From Chloroflexus sp. (GTDB lineage Bacteria; Chloroflexota; Anaerolineae; Anaerolineales; Villigracilaceae): a stretch of 45,518 nt of DNA. Of the stretch, positions 1 through 6,615 are shown piece after piece (position 1 is the stretch's first letter; each line of letters starts with the position of its first letter). The notes below the pieces were generated by a model. That model was not told the origin of the DNA, searched no databases, and saw nothing but the letters and a program-made list of their open reading frames with translations. The position numbers were made by a program, and so were the translations under genes. The stretch is taken from NCBI GenBank assembly GCA_020723995.1, contig DYHT01000014.1:1-45518 (forward strand), read 5' to 3'.

Positions 1-192
1 TCCGTGTCCAAAAAATGACTGCGTCTTCCCGACCACGTTTAGATGTGGTGCTACCGAAATCAGCAATTGCGGAAGGAATGATTTGTTTGTGTGTGCGTAA
101 AGTTTGTCAGCAGTTGGACTGCTGGCATGCCCCCCGCTGCAGTGCAACTGCGATGGAACAATATTCAGAATTGTGGAGACGGCTCCCATGCC

Positions 193-212
193 GTCGGGCG
201 TGGGCGCCCGAC
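193..212 (-). terminator. GC-rich hairpin downstream of the membrane cluster
   Basis: Perfect 8-bp inverted repeat GTCGGGCG/CGCCCGAC around a 4-base loop, 10 bases past the stop codon of the 201-aa membrane protein. It is well placed to end the minus-strand cluster, but no T-run follows on that strand, so intrinsic termination is uncertain. I see no gene in the rest of positions 1-221. Confidence 0.4.
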
Positions 213-221
213 CAACAATTG

Positions 222-827
222 TTAGCCGAACCGGAATCCAGCCACGAACGCGGCGGTCATCAACAGCAACAGGCCGGGCAGGACCCGGAAAATGGTCTCG
301 CGCGAAAGGATGGGTTTGCCAACCTTGAGCAACGCTAGCAAAAGTCCGCCAATACCGATCAGCGCACCGCCTACGCCGACGAGGGCAAAACCCGCTTTGG
401 CTTGGCCAGTGATGGCAAACACAATGGGGAGCAGGAAAATCGTCAGCCCGGCGATGCCGTGCACGACTGCCAGCACGAGCACCGGCAGCTTGTTTTTCAT
501 CGGGATCGCGCGGGTGACGACGACGGCCAGGAATCCGAGGATGGCGAAGAGCAGGTAACCAGTCCGGAAGGATGCGAGGTGCTCCCAGACCAGCCCCAGC
601 GACAGGCTGAGCGGGATGACCGTCGAGACGATGACCACGATGGGGCTGTCCAGCGAGTCAAGGCCGAGGATGATAAGCAGCAACCCGGCCACCAGCAGAA
701 CGCCGAAGGCGATGGTGTAGGCGATCATTGGCACAGTGGTCAATCCTTCAATGCCGACAGCCACCTGCCATGCGGCTAGCAGACCGGTGAAGAGGAGCAG
801 TATGCGGTCGAGGAGGGTGATTTTCAT
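222..827 (-). CDS. small polytopic membrane protein (paralogue of the 4390-5007 gene)
   Basis: Protein of 201 aa, almost entirely hydrophobic, with about six or seven membrane segments and no signal for export. It is clearly related to the 205-aa protein at 4390-5007: both open with a LDxxLLLxTGL-type segment, share a VLLVxGLLLI segment, an IPLxxSxG segment, an HG(I/V)AGLxIFL segment and a GxGGxLIGxGG segment, and end with a PLLLLMT-type helix. The conserved histidine in the HGxAGL segment is the only obvious polar ligand inside the membrane. It is last in the minus-strand cluster, downstream of the UbiA/CtaB-like gene. I do not recognise the family. A role as small subunit or partner of the heme-type protein at 2753-4258 is inference from context. 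Confidence 0.75.
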   Translation of the reverse strand: MKITLLDRILLLFTGLLAAWQVAVGIEGLTTVPMIAYTIAFGVLLVAGLLLIILGLDSLDSPIVVIVSTVIPLSLSLGLVWEHLASFRTGYLLFAILGFLAVVVTRAIPMKNKLPVLVLAVVHGIAGLTIFLLPIVFAITGQAKAGFALVGVGGALIGIGGLLLALLKVGKPILSRETIFRVLPGLLLLMTAAFVAGFRFG

Positions 828-830
828 GTT

Positions 831-890
831 CAGACGATGGACGATGGAGCGTAAACATCGTCCATCGTCTACGGTCCATGGTCAAATGGA
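831..890. repeat. intergenic imperfect palindrome (gacgatgga family)
   Basis: The gap between the 201-aa gene and the prenyltransferase gene holds GACGATGGACGATGGA-like sequence followed by its complement (TCCATCGTCTACGGTCCATGG). It is one of several short hairpin-forming repeats that fill gaps in this genome. Confidence 0.5.
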
Positions 891-1736
891 AAGCAGAATC
901 ATCGCCGCCAGCATGTACAACGAAGCATACTTGAACAGGCCGAAGTTGACGCGCTCGGACGGTTTGAACGTGATGGCAACGGCGAGCATGAGCAGACCCG
1001 CGGATAGCACGCCGAGCAAGCGCAGGAAGCCCCACGCCATGCCGATGCCGTAGCCCGCGATGACCATGGCAAGCGCGGCCAACACCGACGAAATGGCGAT
1101 GGTGGTGCGCGTAACGCCGAGTCCGTAGGTGGACGGGAAGGTGGGCACGCACGCGTCGGCGTAATCTTTCTCGAATTTCATGCTGAAGGTGAGAGTGTGG
1201 GTGGGGATCCAGAAGAGGATACCGAGGGCGAGGGTGAGGCCGATCCAGTCCACCGCGCCGAGGCCGAGAGCGCGTCCCGCCAGGATGGGCATCGCGCCCG
1301 ATATGCCACCCCAGACGATGCTCCAGCAGGTGCGCCGTTTGAGCCAGATGGTGTAGACGATGACATCGAAGAACAGACCGGCAAAGACGACCAGCCCGTA
1401 GAGCAGACTCATCGCCACGGCCAGCCCGACACCTACGGCGGAAAGCGCCAGACCCAGGCGCAAAGCCTCGTTCGGGGTGACTTGACCGGATGCCAGCGGC
1501 CGGGCGCAGGTACGCTTCATTTTGGCGTCGATGTCGCGGTCGTACCACATGTTCAGGATGGTCGAACCGGCAATCGCCAGGAACAGGCTCACGCCCAGAC
1601 CGAGGAAGTCGTACCAGTGCATCACCGGACAGCGGGCGCTCATGTATCCCGCGAGGCCCGTTGCAAGAAGCAATCCACTTTGCATGGGTTTGGTCAGCGG
1701 CCAGTACAGGCGGAATTTTGTGGAGAGAGTGGACAT
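882..1736 (-). CDS. ctaB: UbiA-family prenyltransferase, protoheme IX farnesyltransferase (heme O synthase)-like
   Basis: Integral membrane protein of 284 aa with about eight or nine helices. The first aspartate-rich motif N62-xxx-D66-xxx-D70 (NMWYDRDIDAKMKRT) and the following ARPLASG are the heme O synthase signature. A second conserved segment, YTIWLKRRT...IVWGG.SGAMPILAG, matches the CtaB pattern YTxxLKRRTxxNIVxGGxxGAxPPLxG. The family farnesylates heme b to heme O for heme-copper oxidases. Here no cytochrome oxidase subunits are adjacent; the neighbours are the histidine-rich membrane protein and its FGE-like partner, so the enzyme may supply a modified heme to that protein (inference). 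The substitution of the usual PP by PI in the second motif and the lack of a cox operon leave another UbiA substrate possible. Confidence 0.75.
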   Translation of the reverse strand: MSTLSTKFRLYWPLTKPMQSGLLLATGLAGYMSARCPVMHWYDFLGLGVSLFLAIAGSTILNMWYDRDIDAKMKRTCARPLASGQVTPNEALRLGLALSAVGVGLAVAMSLLYGLVVFAGLFFDVIVYTIWLKRRTCWSIVWGGISGAMPILAGRALGLGAVDWIGLTLALGILFWIPTHTLTFSMKFEKDYADACVPTFPSTYGLGVTRTTIAISSVLAALAMVIAGYGIGMAWGFLRLLGVLSAGLLMLAVAITFKPSERVNFGLFKYASLYMLAAMILLSI

Positions 1737-1751
1737 GAGTGCTCCTTGGGT

Positions 1752-1859
1752 ATGCAGTTAAATAAGTACACACGTAGACACGTAAACAGGCAGCCAGGAA
1801 ACAAGTTCAGGCGGTTAGTATACCTGTGTACTTGTGTACCTGTCTACCTGTGTACCTCC
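1752..1859. repeat. tandem/inverted GTGTACCT-type repeat between genes
   Basis: The gap downstream of the FGE-like gene contains ACACGTAGACACGTAAACAGG on one side and repeated TGTACCTG / GTGTACCT units on the other, which can pair into a long imperfect hairpin. Similar cgtgtaaacgtgtaaac sequence occurs inside the SEDS gene near 35490. Confidence 0.5.
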
Positions 1860-2756
1860 TCACCGCGCGCACCGAAACCCCACTCCCGGGCTGTAATACA
1901 TCGGCGGGGCGCTGTTGCGCACCCAGATGCGCAGGTCCATTTCATAAGTATCCTTCGATCCGCCGTGCATGAAGCGGTCGCTGAAGTTGGGGATCACGTC
2001 GCCAACCCACTGCCAGATGTCCCCGGCCATGTCGTACAGGCCGTAGGGGCTGGCCGAGTCGAGCGTGACATAGCCGTCGTGGGTCTGGCCGTTGTAGAAG
2101 CCCACCGGAGTAGTGCGCGAGCCAAATGTGCTCATGGCCTCGAACGGGTCGCGGCTGGCGTAGAAGTTGGCGTTATTGCGGGCGATGTCGTAGCCCCACG
2201 GGAACGGGCGGTCATCGCCGGACCCGCGGGCGGCTTTCTCCCATTCGAGTTCGGTCGGCAGCCGCCAGTAATAGTAGCCGCAATACGTCCACGCGCCGAA
2301 CCAGGAGACATTCGTCATCGGGTGGTTTTCCCAGCCGGACCTGACACCAAATTTCTGCCCATCGAAGGTGAAGCGCGAGGCCGGGTCATTCGTCGGGACG
2401 AAGACGTAATCATTGGCGCTGATCTCGAGTTCGTGCTTGGCGCCGCGGAACTCGTCGCCGGGGTAGAAACCGACGATGTAGTCACCGTCCACTTTGACGG
2501 AGCCGTCCGCCAGCGCAGCGTTCAGGAAGTCCACATATTGGGCAACGGTGACAGGTGTGACCATCATCCCGTAATCGTAGTCAATCGAGGCAGGTTTGGC
2601 GAACTGCCCTTGCAGGAACGGCCCGGCCGGGATGAGCGCCCAGGCGTTCGGGTCCACGCCCGTATCGTAGACTGGGACGGGGGCATCCAGATCAACGGGG
2701 GCGCAGGCGGCCAGGAAAACGATGAGCAGGCTCAGGGTCAGAACGATGCGCTTCAT
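1860..2756 (-). CDS. lipoprotein with FGE/SUMF1-like (sulfatase-modifying factor) domain
   Basis: Protein of 298 aa. It starts with a lipoprotein signal, lipobox LAAC at residues 15-18, so it should be anchored on the outer face of the membrane. The rest is an FGE-sulfatase fold (PF03781 type): IPAGPFLQG, HPMTNVSWFGAWTYC, RLPTELEWEKAARG, a GLYDMAGDIWQWV motif, and the closing GVGFRCAR. The paired cysteines of true formylglycine-generating enzymes (the CHxSYC region) are absent; that segment reads MHGGSKDTYEMDLRIWVRN. It is therefore unlikely to oxidise sulfatase cysteines and may be a binding or assembly module. Its ATG overlaps the stop codon of the upstream membrane gene (ATGA at 2753-2756), so the two products are probably made in a fixed ratio. 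A much longer open frame runs upstream but lies antisense-like in the neighbour and is rejected. Confidence 0.8.
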   Translation of the reverse strand: MKRIVLTLSLLIVFLAACAPVDLDAPVPVYDTGVDPNAWALIPAGPFLQGQFAKPASIDYDYGMMVTPVTVAQYVDFLNAALADGSVKVDGDYIVGFYPGDEFRGAKHELEISANDYVFVPTNDPASRFTFDGQKFGVRSGWENHPMTNVSWFGAWTYCGYYYWRLPTELEWEKAARGSGDDRPFPWGYDIARNNANFYASRDPFEAMSTFGSRTTPVGFYNGQTHDGYVTLDSASPYGLYDMAGDIWQWVGDVIPNFSDRFMHGGSKDTYEMDLRIWVRNSAPPMYYSPGVGFRCAR

Positions 2757-4258
2757 TTCTTCACCTCCGCAGAGAGTTCGTGTTCCACTTCTTCGCTCCA
2801 GCGTCCTTTCTTTTTGAATAGGTCGAACAAACGCCAGATCATGACCATCGCCAGGATGACCAGTAACATGCCGAGGCCGAAATCCATCAGGTACATGATG
2901 GTGTTGACCAGCGGCTGCTGCTCGGCCTCGCTGATGAACAGCCGTTTCATCTCGAAGATGGTGACCGAAGCGAAGGCCAGGTCGGAGAGGAGAATAATGG
3001 CCCAGCCGTAGAGTTTGCGGAATTTGCCTTTCAGGCCGATCATGTCGCCATAGTAGAGCAGGATGATGGTGGCGATGATGGCTGAGAGCACGTGCCAGTG
3101 GCCGGTCAGTTCGATGCGCTCCTCGCGGGCTGGCCAGAGGCGGAAGATCTCGTCCAGGCGCACGGCCATGAAAATGCCCACACCGCTGACGGTGAAGTTC
3201 ATGAAAACCATCTGCCACAGCGGGCCGAACTGGAGCGGGTCGCGGAGAAGCGCGCCGAGTTTCTGGAAGAAGTTGGGATTTTTGATTCCGGCCGCACCCT
3301 CGCGGATGAACTTGTCCCAGCCGAAGATGACCAGCAGCAGCGCACCCAGCATGGCCGGCGTCGCGCCGACGTAGATGATCATGTGGGCAATCGGTTCGAG
3401 CGGCGTCACCACGCCCCACACGCCCAGGTTAAGCACGATGGTACCCAGGATCATCAGCGGCATGGCGATCTTGTGCAGGATGCCCTTGAAGTTCAGCCAG
3501 CGCCCGACGATTAGGGTGATCATGATGGCGATCAGGGCCAGCATGATGTGCAGGTGGCCGATGATGGAATACTCCATGGCGGTCTTTTCCGGCAGGCGGA
3601 TGATGTTTTCCGCCAGGAAGACCTCGAAGCCGTTGCCAAAGTACGAGCCGGGCACTGCGCCGAAGATGGCCGAAATGACGGTGGTGAGCGCGGTGGCGAA
3701 GAAAGCGACGCGTTCCAGGTCCACGCCTTTTTTGGTGCGCGAGTAGTCGCCCTCACCCCCGGCCCCTCTCCCAACAGTGGGAGAGGGGAGACGATATTCC
3801 TTGTTCCATGGCCAGAGGGCGATGGTCAGTAGAACACCGGCGAAGAAGATTAGCGTCAGACCGGCGATATACAATCCGTGCAAGACCCAGTTATGGCCCC
3901 AATATGCGAAACCCATGCCGAAGATCATGGCGAAGAGATAGCCGACGGTGATGAGTACGCGCACTGCTGTTTTGTAGAATTCTTGCATCTTCAGCAGGCT
4001 GGTGATCATGTAGGTCTCGATGGCGACCACGGCCATGGCGATGGAGTGATAGAGGATGATGATGCGCCCCTCGCGCTCGGCCTGCACCAGGTCCATCTTG
4101 AAGAGGCGGACAACGATGTCGCGCACGCCGAACTCGGCCATCGGGCCGGAGAGCATCCCGAACAGGGCCGTCTCCAGGGCGATCATGGCAATCGCCACCA
4201 GGATGAGTCCTTTGGTAGAGTTGAACAGGTAATTGAAGCGGTCTTTGAAGAATTGCAT
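2753..4258 (-). CDS. histidine-rich multi-pass membrane protein, probable heme-binding (heme-copper-oxidase-like, unassigned)
   Basis: Protein of 501 aa with about twelve hydrophobic segments. The start ATG at 4258 has a GAGGAG ribosome site 9 bases upstream. Intramembrane or edge histidines are H71 (LYHSIAM), H122 and H127, H235 and H237 (IIGHLHIML), H292 (PIAHMII), H387 and H389 (LTGHWHVLS). The two G-H-x-H motifs sit at the starts of long helices, like the heme ligands in helix X of heme-copper oxidases. There is no HH pair for CuB, so it is not a standard oxidase or NO reductase. Neighbouring genes (heme O synthase-like, FGE-like lipoprotein, Crp/Fnr regulator) support a heme or gas-related role; this is inference. 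Residues about 157-171 are encoded by an inserted palindromic repeat (see 3751-3790). A TGTA-N8-CACA operator lies 33 bases upstream of the start. Confidence 0.75.
   Translation of the reverse strand: MQFFKDRFNYLFNSTKGLILVAIAMIALETALFGMLSGPMAEFGVRDIVVRLFKMDLVQAEREGRIIILYHSIAMAVVAIETYMITSLLKMQEFYKTAVRVLITVGYLFAMIFGMGFAYWGHNWVLHGLYIAGLTLIFFAGVLLTIALWPWNKEYRLPSPTVGRGAGGEGDYSRTKKGVDLERVAFFATALTTVISAIFGAVPGSYFGNGFEVFLAENIIRLPEKTAMEYSIIGHLHIMLALIAIMITLIVGRWLNFKGILHKIAMPLMILGTIVLNLGVWGVVTPLEPIAHMIIYVGATPAMLGALLLVIFGWDKFIREGAAGIKNPNFFQKLGALLRDPLQFGPLWQMVFMNFTVSGVGIFMAVRLDEIFRLWPAREERIELTGHWHVLSAIIATIILLYYGDMIGLKGKFRKLYGWAIILLSDLAFASVTIFEMKRLFISEAEQQPLVNTIMYLMDFGLGMLLVILAMVMIWRLFDLFKKKGRWSEEVEHELSAEVKK
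3751..3790. repeat. in-frame palindromic repeat CCTCACCCCCGGCCCCTCTC type
   Basis: An 11-bp perfect inverted repeat (CCCCTCTCCCA at 3763-3773, TGGGAGAGGGG at 3778-3788) preceded by CCTCACCCCCGG. This type of repeat normally sits between genes. Here it lies inside the membrane-protein gene and is translated as the hydrophilic stretch SPTVGRGAGGEG in a loop between helices. Confidence 0.7.
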
Positions 4259-4290
4259 GTGCGGCTCCTCGTGAGAGATACCAGAAGTCT

Positions 4291-4306
4291 TGTATAAAAT
4301 ATCACA
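4291..4306. promoter_or_regulatory. Crp/Fnr-type operator TGTATAAAATATCACA
   Basis: Sixteen-base site of form TGTA-N8-CACA, 33 bases upstream of the start codon of the 501-aa membrane gene. It shares spacing and the central AAATAT with the site at 5107-5122. The likely binder is the Crp/Fnr protein encoded at 6616-7293. Confidence 0.55.
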
Positions 4307-4343
4307 AAATGGCAAAAATGTCTTTAACTTTCGTCAATTTGGT

Positions 4344-4392
4344 TTCCTCCCCCGCCGGGCTTTCGACGGGGGAGGGTCGGGGAGGGGGTTCA
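4344..4392. repeat. palindromic CCTCCCCCGCCGGGC / GGGGGAGGGTCGGGGAGG repeat
   Basis: Short hairpin-forming repeat (ccccgccg ... cgacggggg core) between the 501-aa and 205-aa membrane genes, touching the 3' end of the latter. It could also slow or stop transcription between the two genes. Confidence 0.5.
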
Positions 4393-5007
4393 GCCCTTGA
4401 TGTCTTTGACGAACCCGTAGGTAAAGGCCAGCGTCATCAGCAGCAGCAGCGGGGTCAGGATGAGCATGACAAAGGCCGGGCTGAAGAAGAGCAGTTGCGC
4501 GCCCAGCGAGATGAACGCCAGGGCGATGCCGCCCAGTCCGATCAGCAGGCCGCCGATGCCGACCCAGCAGAAGCCTTTGGGGGCCTTCTTTGCCAGGAAC
4601 GGGCCGAGGAAGATAACCAGTCCGGCCACGCCGTGAAAGAGGGGCACCGAGATCTTCTTCAGGGTCTCCATCCCGCCGATGGCCGAGATGGCAATCGCCA
4701 GGAAGCCCACCACGGCGAACCACTTGAAGGCCTTCTTGTACTGCGGGAAGTACTGCTCAACGATGCCCATCGAAATGCCCAGGGGGATGAGCGAGGCCAC
4801 CGTCAGCACGTAGGGCGAGGCCAGGATGCCCAGTCTCAGGAAGATGAGCAGCAGGCCGGAGACCAGCAGCACCAGGAAGCCCATCATGTAGTAGACATCG
4901 TAGGTTGCTTTGCCCTCGCTCCAGCGGGTGTAGAACCGCCAAAGCAGGTAGATGGCCGTCAGGCCGGTCAACAGCAGGAACAAGTTGTCGAGCGTGAACA
5001 GGTTCAT
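4390..5007 (-). CDS. small polytopic membrane protein (paralogue of the 222-827 gene)
   Basis: Protein of 205 aa from the ATG at 5007, which has GGAG 7 bases upstream (AAAGGAGAATGCACATG); the ATG at 5013 is too close to that site. It has six or seven membrane segments. Sequence and helix order match the 201-aa protein at 222-827 along its whole length, including the HGVAGLVIFLGPF segment with its conserved histidine and the GIGGLLIGLGG segment. Two Crp/Fnr-type sites (5074-5091 and 5107-5122) lie 67 and 100 bases upstream. Function unknown; its position suggests it is part of the same membrane system as the gene at 2753-4258. Confidence 0.75.
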   Translation of the reverse strand: MNLFTLDNLFLLLTGLTAIYLLWRFYTRWSEGKATYDVYYMMGFLVLLVSGLLLIFLRLGILASPYVLTVASLIPLGISMGIVEQYFPQYKKAFKWFAVVGFLAIAISAIGGMETLKKISVPLFHGVAGLVIFLGPFLAKKAPKGFCWVGIGGLLIGLGGIALAFISLGAQLLFFSPAFVMLILTPLLLLMTLAFTYGFVKDIKG

Positions 5008-5073
5008 GTGCATTCTCCTTTGGGAGGTGAACGCCTCCATAGATTTAAACCCGTTGACTTGTGACGGGTTTCT

Positions 5074-5091
5074 ATGTGAATTATGGCACAT
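5074..5091. promoter_or_regulatory. Crp/Fnr-type operator ATGTGAATTATGGCACAT
   Basis: Perfect palindromic arms ATGTG-N8-CACAT. The inner 16 bases TGTGAATTATGGCACA differ by only two bases from the site at 6511-6526. It is 67 bases upstream of the 205-aa membrane gene; a TTTAAAT on the minus strand at 5049-5043 could be the -10. Confidence 0.65.
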
Positions 5092-5106
5092 GAACCTATC
5101 CGATTC

Positions 5107-5122
5107 TGTAACAAATATCACA
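5107..5122. promoter_or_regulatory. Crp/Fnr-type operator TGTAACAAATATCACA
   Basis: Second site in front of the 205-aa gene, centre to centre about 32 bases from the first. Same TGTN-N8-CACA spacing as the others and nearly the same core as the site at 4291-4306. Confidence 0.5.
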
Positions 5123-5167
5123 CTCCTGCGCTTCTTCCCGGACCCGGGGCCGGCTGCCGGTTAAAAG

Positions 5168-5259
5168 CCTTACGAAGGTTTAGCCTCTGACAAGATTGCC
5201 TGCGTGACCATCGTTTTTAGTCGAACTCATCCTCGAGCTGTGGCATAACCTTCGTAAGG
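5168..5259. repeat. 13-bp inverted repeat CCTTACGAAGGTT / AACCTTCGTAAGG
   Basis: Perfect 13-bp arms at 5168-5180 and 5247-5259, separated by 66 bases, just past the stop codon of the 258-aa gene. Each arm is itself a small hairpin (CCTT-acg-AAGG). It may be a repeat element or a transcription barrier between the 258-aa gene and the operators at 5074-5122. Confidence 0.55.
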
Positions 5260-5267
5260 TGACCGGT

Positions 5268-6044
5268 CTAGTCCGACGCGCCGGTGAGCCGCTGCCACAA
5301 GTTCGGCCAGACGAGCAGCATGATGAGGATCAGGCAGGCAATCGGCGCCAGGGCGAACAGGGAGAAACGTCCCAACTGCTGGGCGGTGGCGACTGCCAGC
5401 GGGATGCCGACCACGAGTTCGGTCACACCGGCGGCCAGGCCGACCACCCGCATCCACTCTTTCGGTTTCATGACGATCCCGACCGTGACGACGGCCCAGC
5501 CGAGCATTGCGGCCCAGTGCAGGCGCTGCACCAGGACGAAGATCGGGTCGCCGTGGGTAATGATGCGGCTGGTGCTGGAAACGCCGTTCATCCAGCAGAA
5601 GATATAAGCCATGCCGGTAAACAGAGCCAGCAGCGTCTGGCTCCAGGAGATCTTCCCGACCGCTTTCAGGAACAGGAAATAGAGCAGCACGTAGGGCCAG
5701 AAAAGCGGGAAGTAGATGGGTGGCAGGTCGGCGGCCATGTAAGGCACGTTGATGAACCAACTGCCCAGCAGTGCCAGTACGAGCGCCACCACCGACAGGA
5801 AGAACGCCCAGTTCTTTTTGGTAAAGAACCCGTAGGCGCTGACAGCGAACAGCACGCCGCCGAGGATGCCGAAATCTGCCATGAGCGGGTGGATGTACTT
5901 GAGCAAAATCTCGCATCCCGGTTCGGCGGATTCGGCGCCCATTCCGATGTGGTACCATTGCAGGAACAGGACGATGTGCCCGATGATCCCCATCAGGCTG
6001 GCGATGGTTGCAAGGATGCCTCCAAGCAGATTCTTGTTTTTCAT
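5268..6044 (-). CDS. polytopic membrane protein of unknown family
   Basis: Protein of 258 aa from the ATG at 6044 (AAGGAGA ribosome site). About seven hydrophobic segments: around residues 9-28, 55-75, 80-100, 110-130, 140-160, 175-195 and 225-245. Histidines fall near membrane edges (IGHIVLFLQWYHIG, KYIHPLMAD, ITHGDP, RLHWAAML), and a short loop carries a single Cys (AEPGCEILLKYIHP). It is first of the large membrane genes in the minus-strand cluster, directly downstream of the small lipoprotein region and the Crp/Fnr regulator. I do not recognise the family. By context it belongs to the same putative heme or gas-handling system. Confidence 0.7.
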   Translation of the reverse strand: MKNKNLLGGILATIASLMGIIGHIVLFLQWYHIGMGAESAEPGCEILLKYIHPLMADFGILGGVLFAVSAYGFFTKKNWAFFLSVVALVLALLGSWFINVPYMAADLPPIYFPLFWPYVLLYFLFLKAVGKISWSQTLLALFTGMAYIFCWMNGVSSTSRIITHGDPIFVLVQRLHWAAMLGWAVVTVGIVMKPKEWMRVVGLAAGVTELVVGIPLAVATAQQLGRFSLFALAPIACLILIMLLVWPNLWQRLTGASD

Positions 6045-6201
6045 ATTCTTCTCCTTTTCAATTTGGTTATGGTTCGGCGATTTCGCCGGTATGGCACGAA
6101 CAACCGTTGTAATAAGCAGCGTCGTGATGGTACGCAACGTACACAACCGTCCCCGGTGCAATGGACAGATTGCAGTTCTTCAGGAAGGTGGGTTGTTCTT
6201 C

Positions 6202-6477
6202 CTAGGGATAGACCTGGACATTGCAGGTGACGTACACGGTCCCGCTCCAGGTATCATTGCATAATGGTCCCTCAACCACCTTGTCCACTTGCATGGTCTT
6301 GCCGTCAATAACATATTGGATAGGACTAGGACCCGGAATGGGTGTTGCCAGGACTTCCGGAGGTACCGTCAAATATTGTGGAGTTCCGGTTACAACAGAA
6401 CAGGCCGGTTTGCCTTCCTGGCAGCCGGTGAGGAGCAAAAGCAAAATCGAGAGAAAGATACTTGGGCTATATTTCAT
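6202..6477 (-). CDS. small lipoprotein, probably interrupted by an amber stop
   Basis: Open frame of 91 aa with signal peptide and lipobox LLTGC (Cys 19), then a Pro-rich linker and a CNDTWSGTVYVTCNVQVYP segment. The TAG stop at 6204-6202 is followed by 44 further open codons in the same frame (6201-6070) ending in ...YYNGCSCHTGEIAEP and a TAA. That tail looks protein-like and continues the beta-rich pattern, and TAG is one base from TGG (Trp). The gene may thus be a 136-residue lipoprotein broken by a nonsense mutation, ending in a CxCH motif. A Crp/Fnr site lies 34 bases upstream of its start, shared with the divergent regulator gene. Function unknown. Confidence 0.55.
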   Translation of the reverse strand: MKYSPSIFLSILLLLLTGCQEGKPACSVVTGTPQYLTVPPEVLATPIPGPSPIQYVIDGKTMQVDKVVEGPLCNDTWSGTVYVTCNVQVYP

Positions 6478-6510
6478 AAACTCTTCTGATGGGATAAACC
6501 ATTATCCTTA

Positions 6511-6526
6511 TGTGAAATATAGCACA
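6511..6526. promoter_or_regulatory. Crp/Fnr-type operator TGTGAAATATAGCACA between divergent genes
   Basis: Site of form TGTG-N8-CACA in the gap between the lipoprotein (start 6477, minus) and the Crp/Fnr regulator (start 6616, plus). Two mismatches to the site at 5075-5090. This is the expected place for autoregulation of the regulator. Confidence 0.65.
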
Positions 6527-6615
6527 AAGAAGGGATTGAGTCTTTGCCTTAACGCAAATCCTGTTATTAAGGCCAAGTGTGACTCCACGGGTATAATTGT
6601 TTTGCGAGGTAGATT

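Noticed and set aside
1-13. Window start TCCGTGTCCAAAA as the edge of a third ISL3-like MITE
   Set aside because: Thirteen bases shared with the element interior are too few, and the following sequence differs from the element.
1860-2756. Active formylglycine-generating enzyme
   Set aside because: The conserved active-site cysteines are absent and no sulfatase gene is nearby.
1197-3011. 604-codon plus-strand open frame across the prenyltransferase and FGE-like genes
   Set aside because: It is antisense to two well-supported minus-strand genes, shows His/Arg/Gly-rich shadow composition and no domain pattern.
2753-4258. Direct assignment of the 501-aa protein as NorB or cbb3 oxidase subunit
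   Set aside because: The CuB histidine pair and standard helix VI/VII motifs are missing; only HxH-type pairs match.
6202-6204. TAG as a recoded pyrrolysine or other sense codon
   Set aside because: No pylTSBCD gene or recoding signal in view; a TGG to TAG change is simpler.
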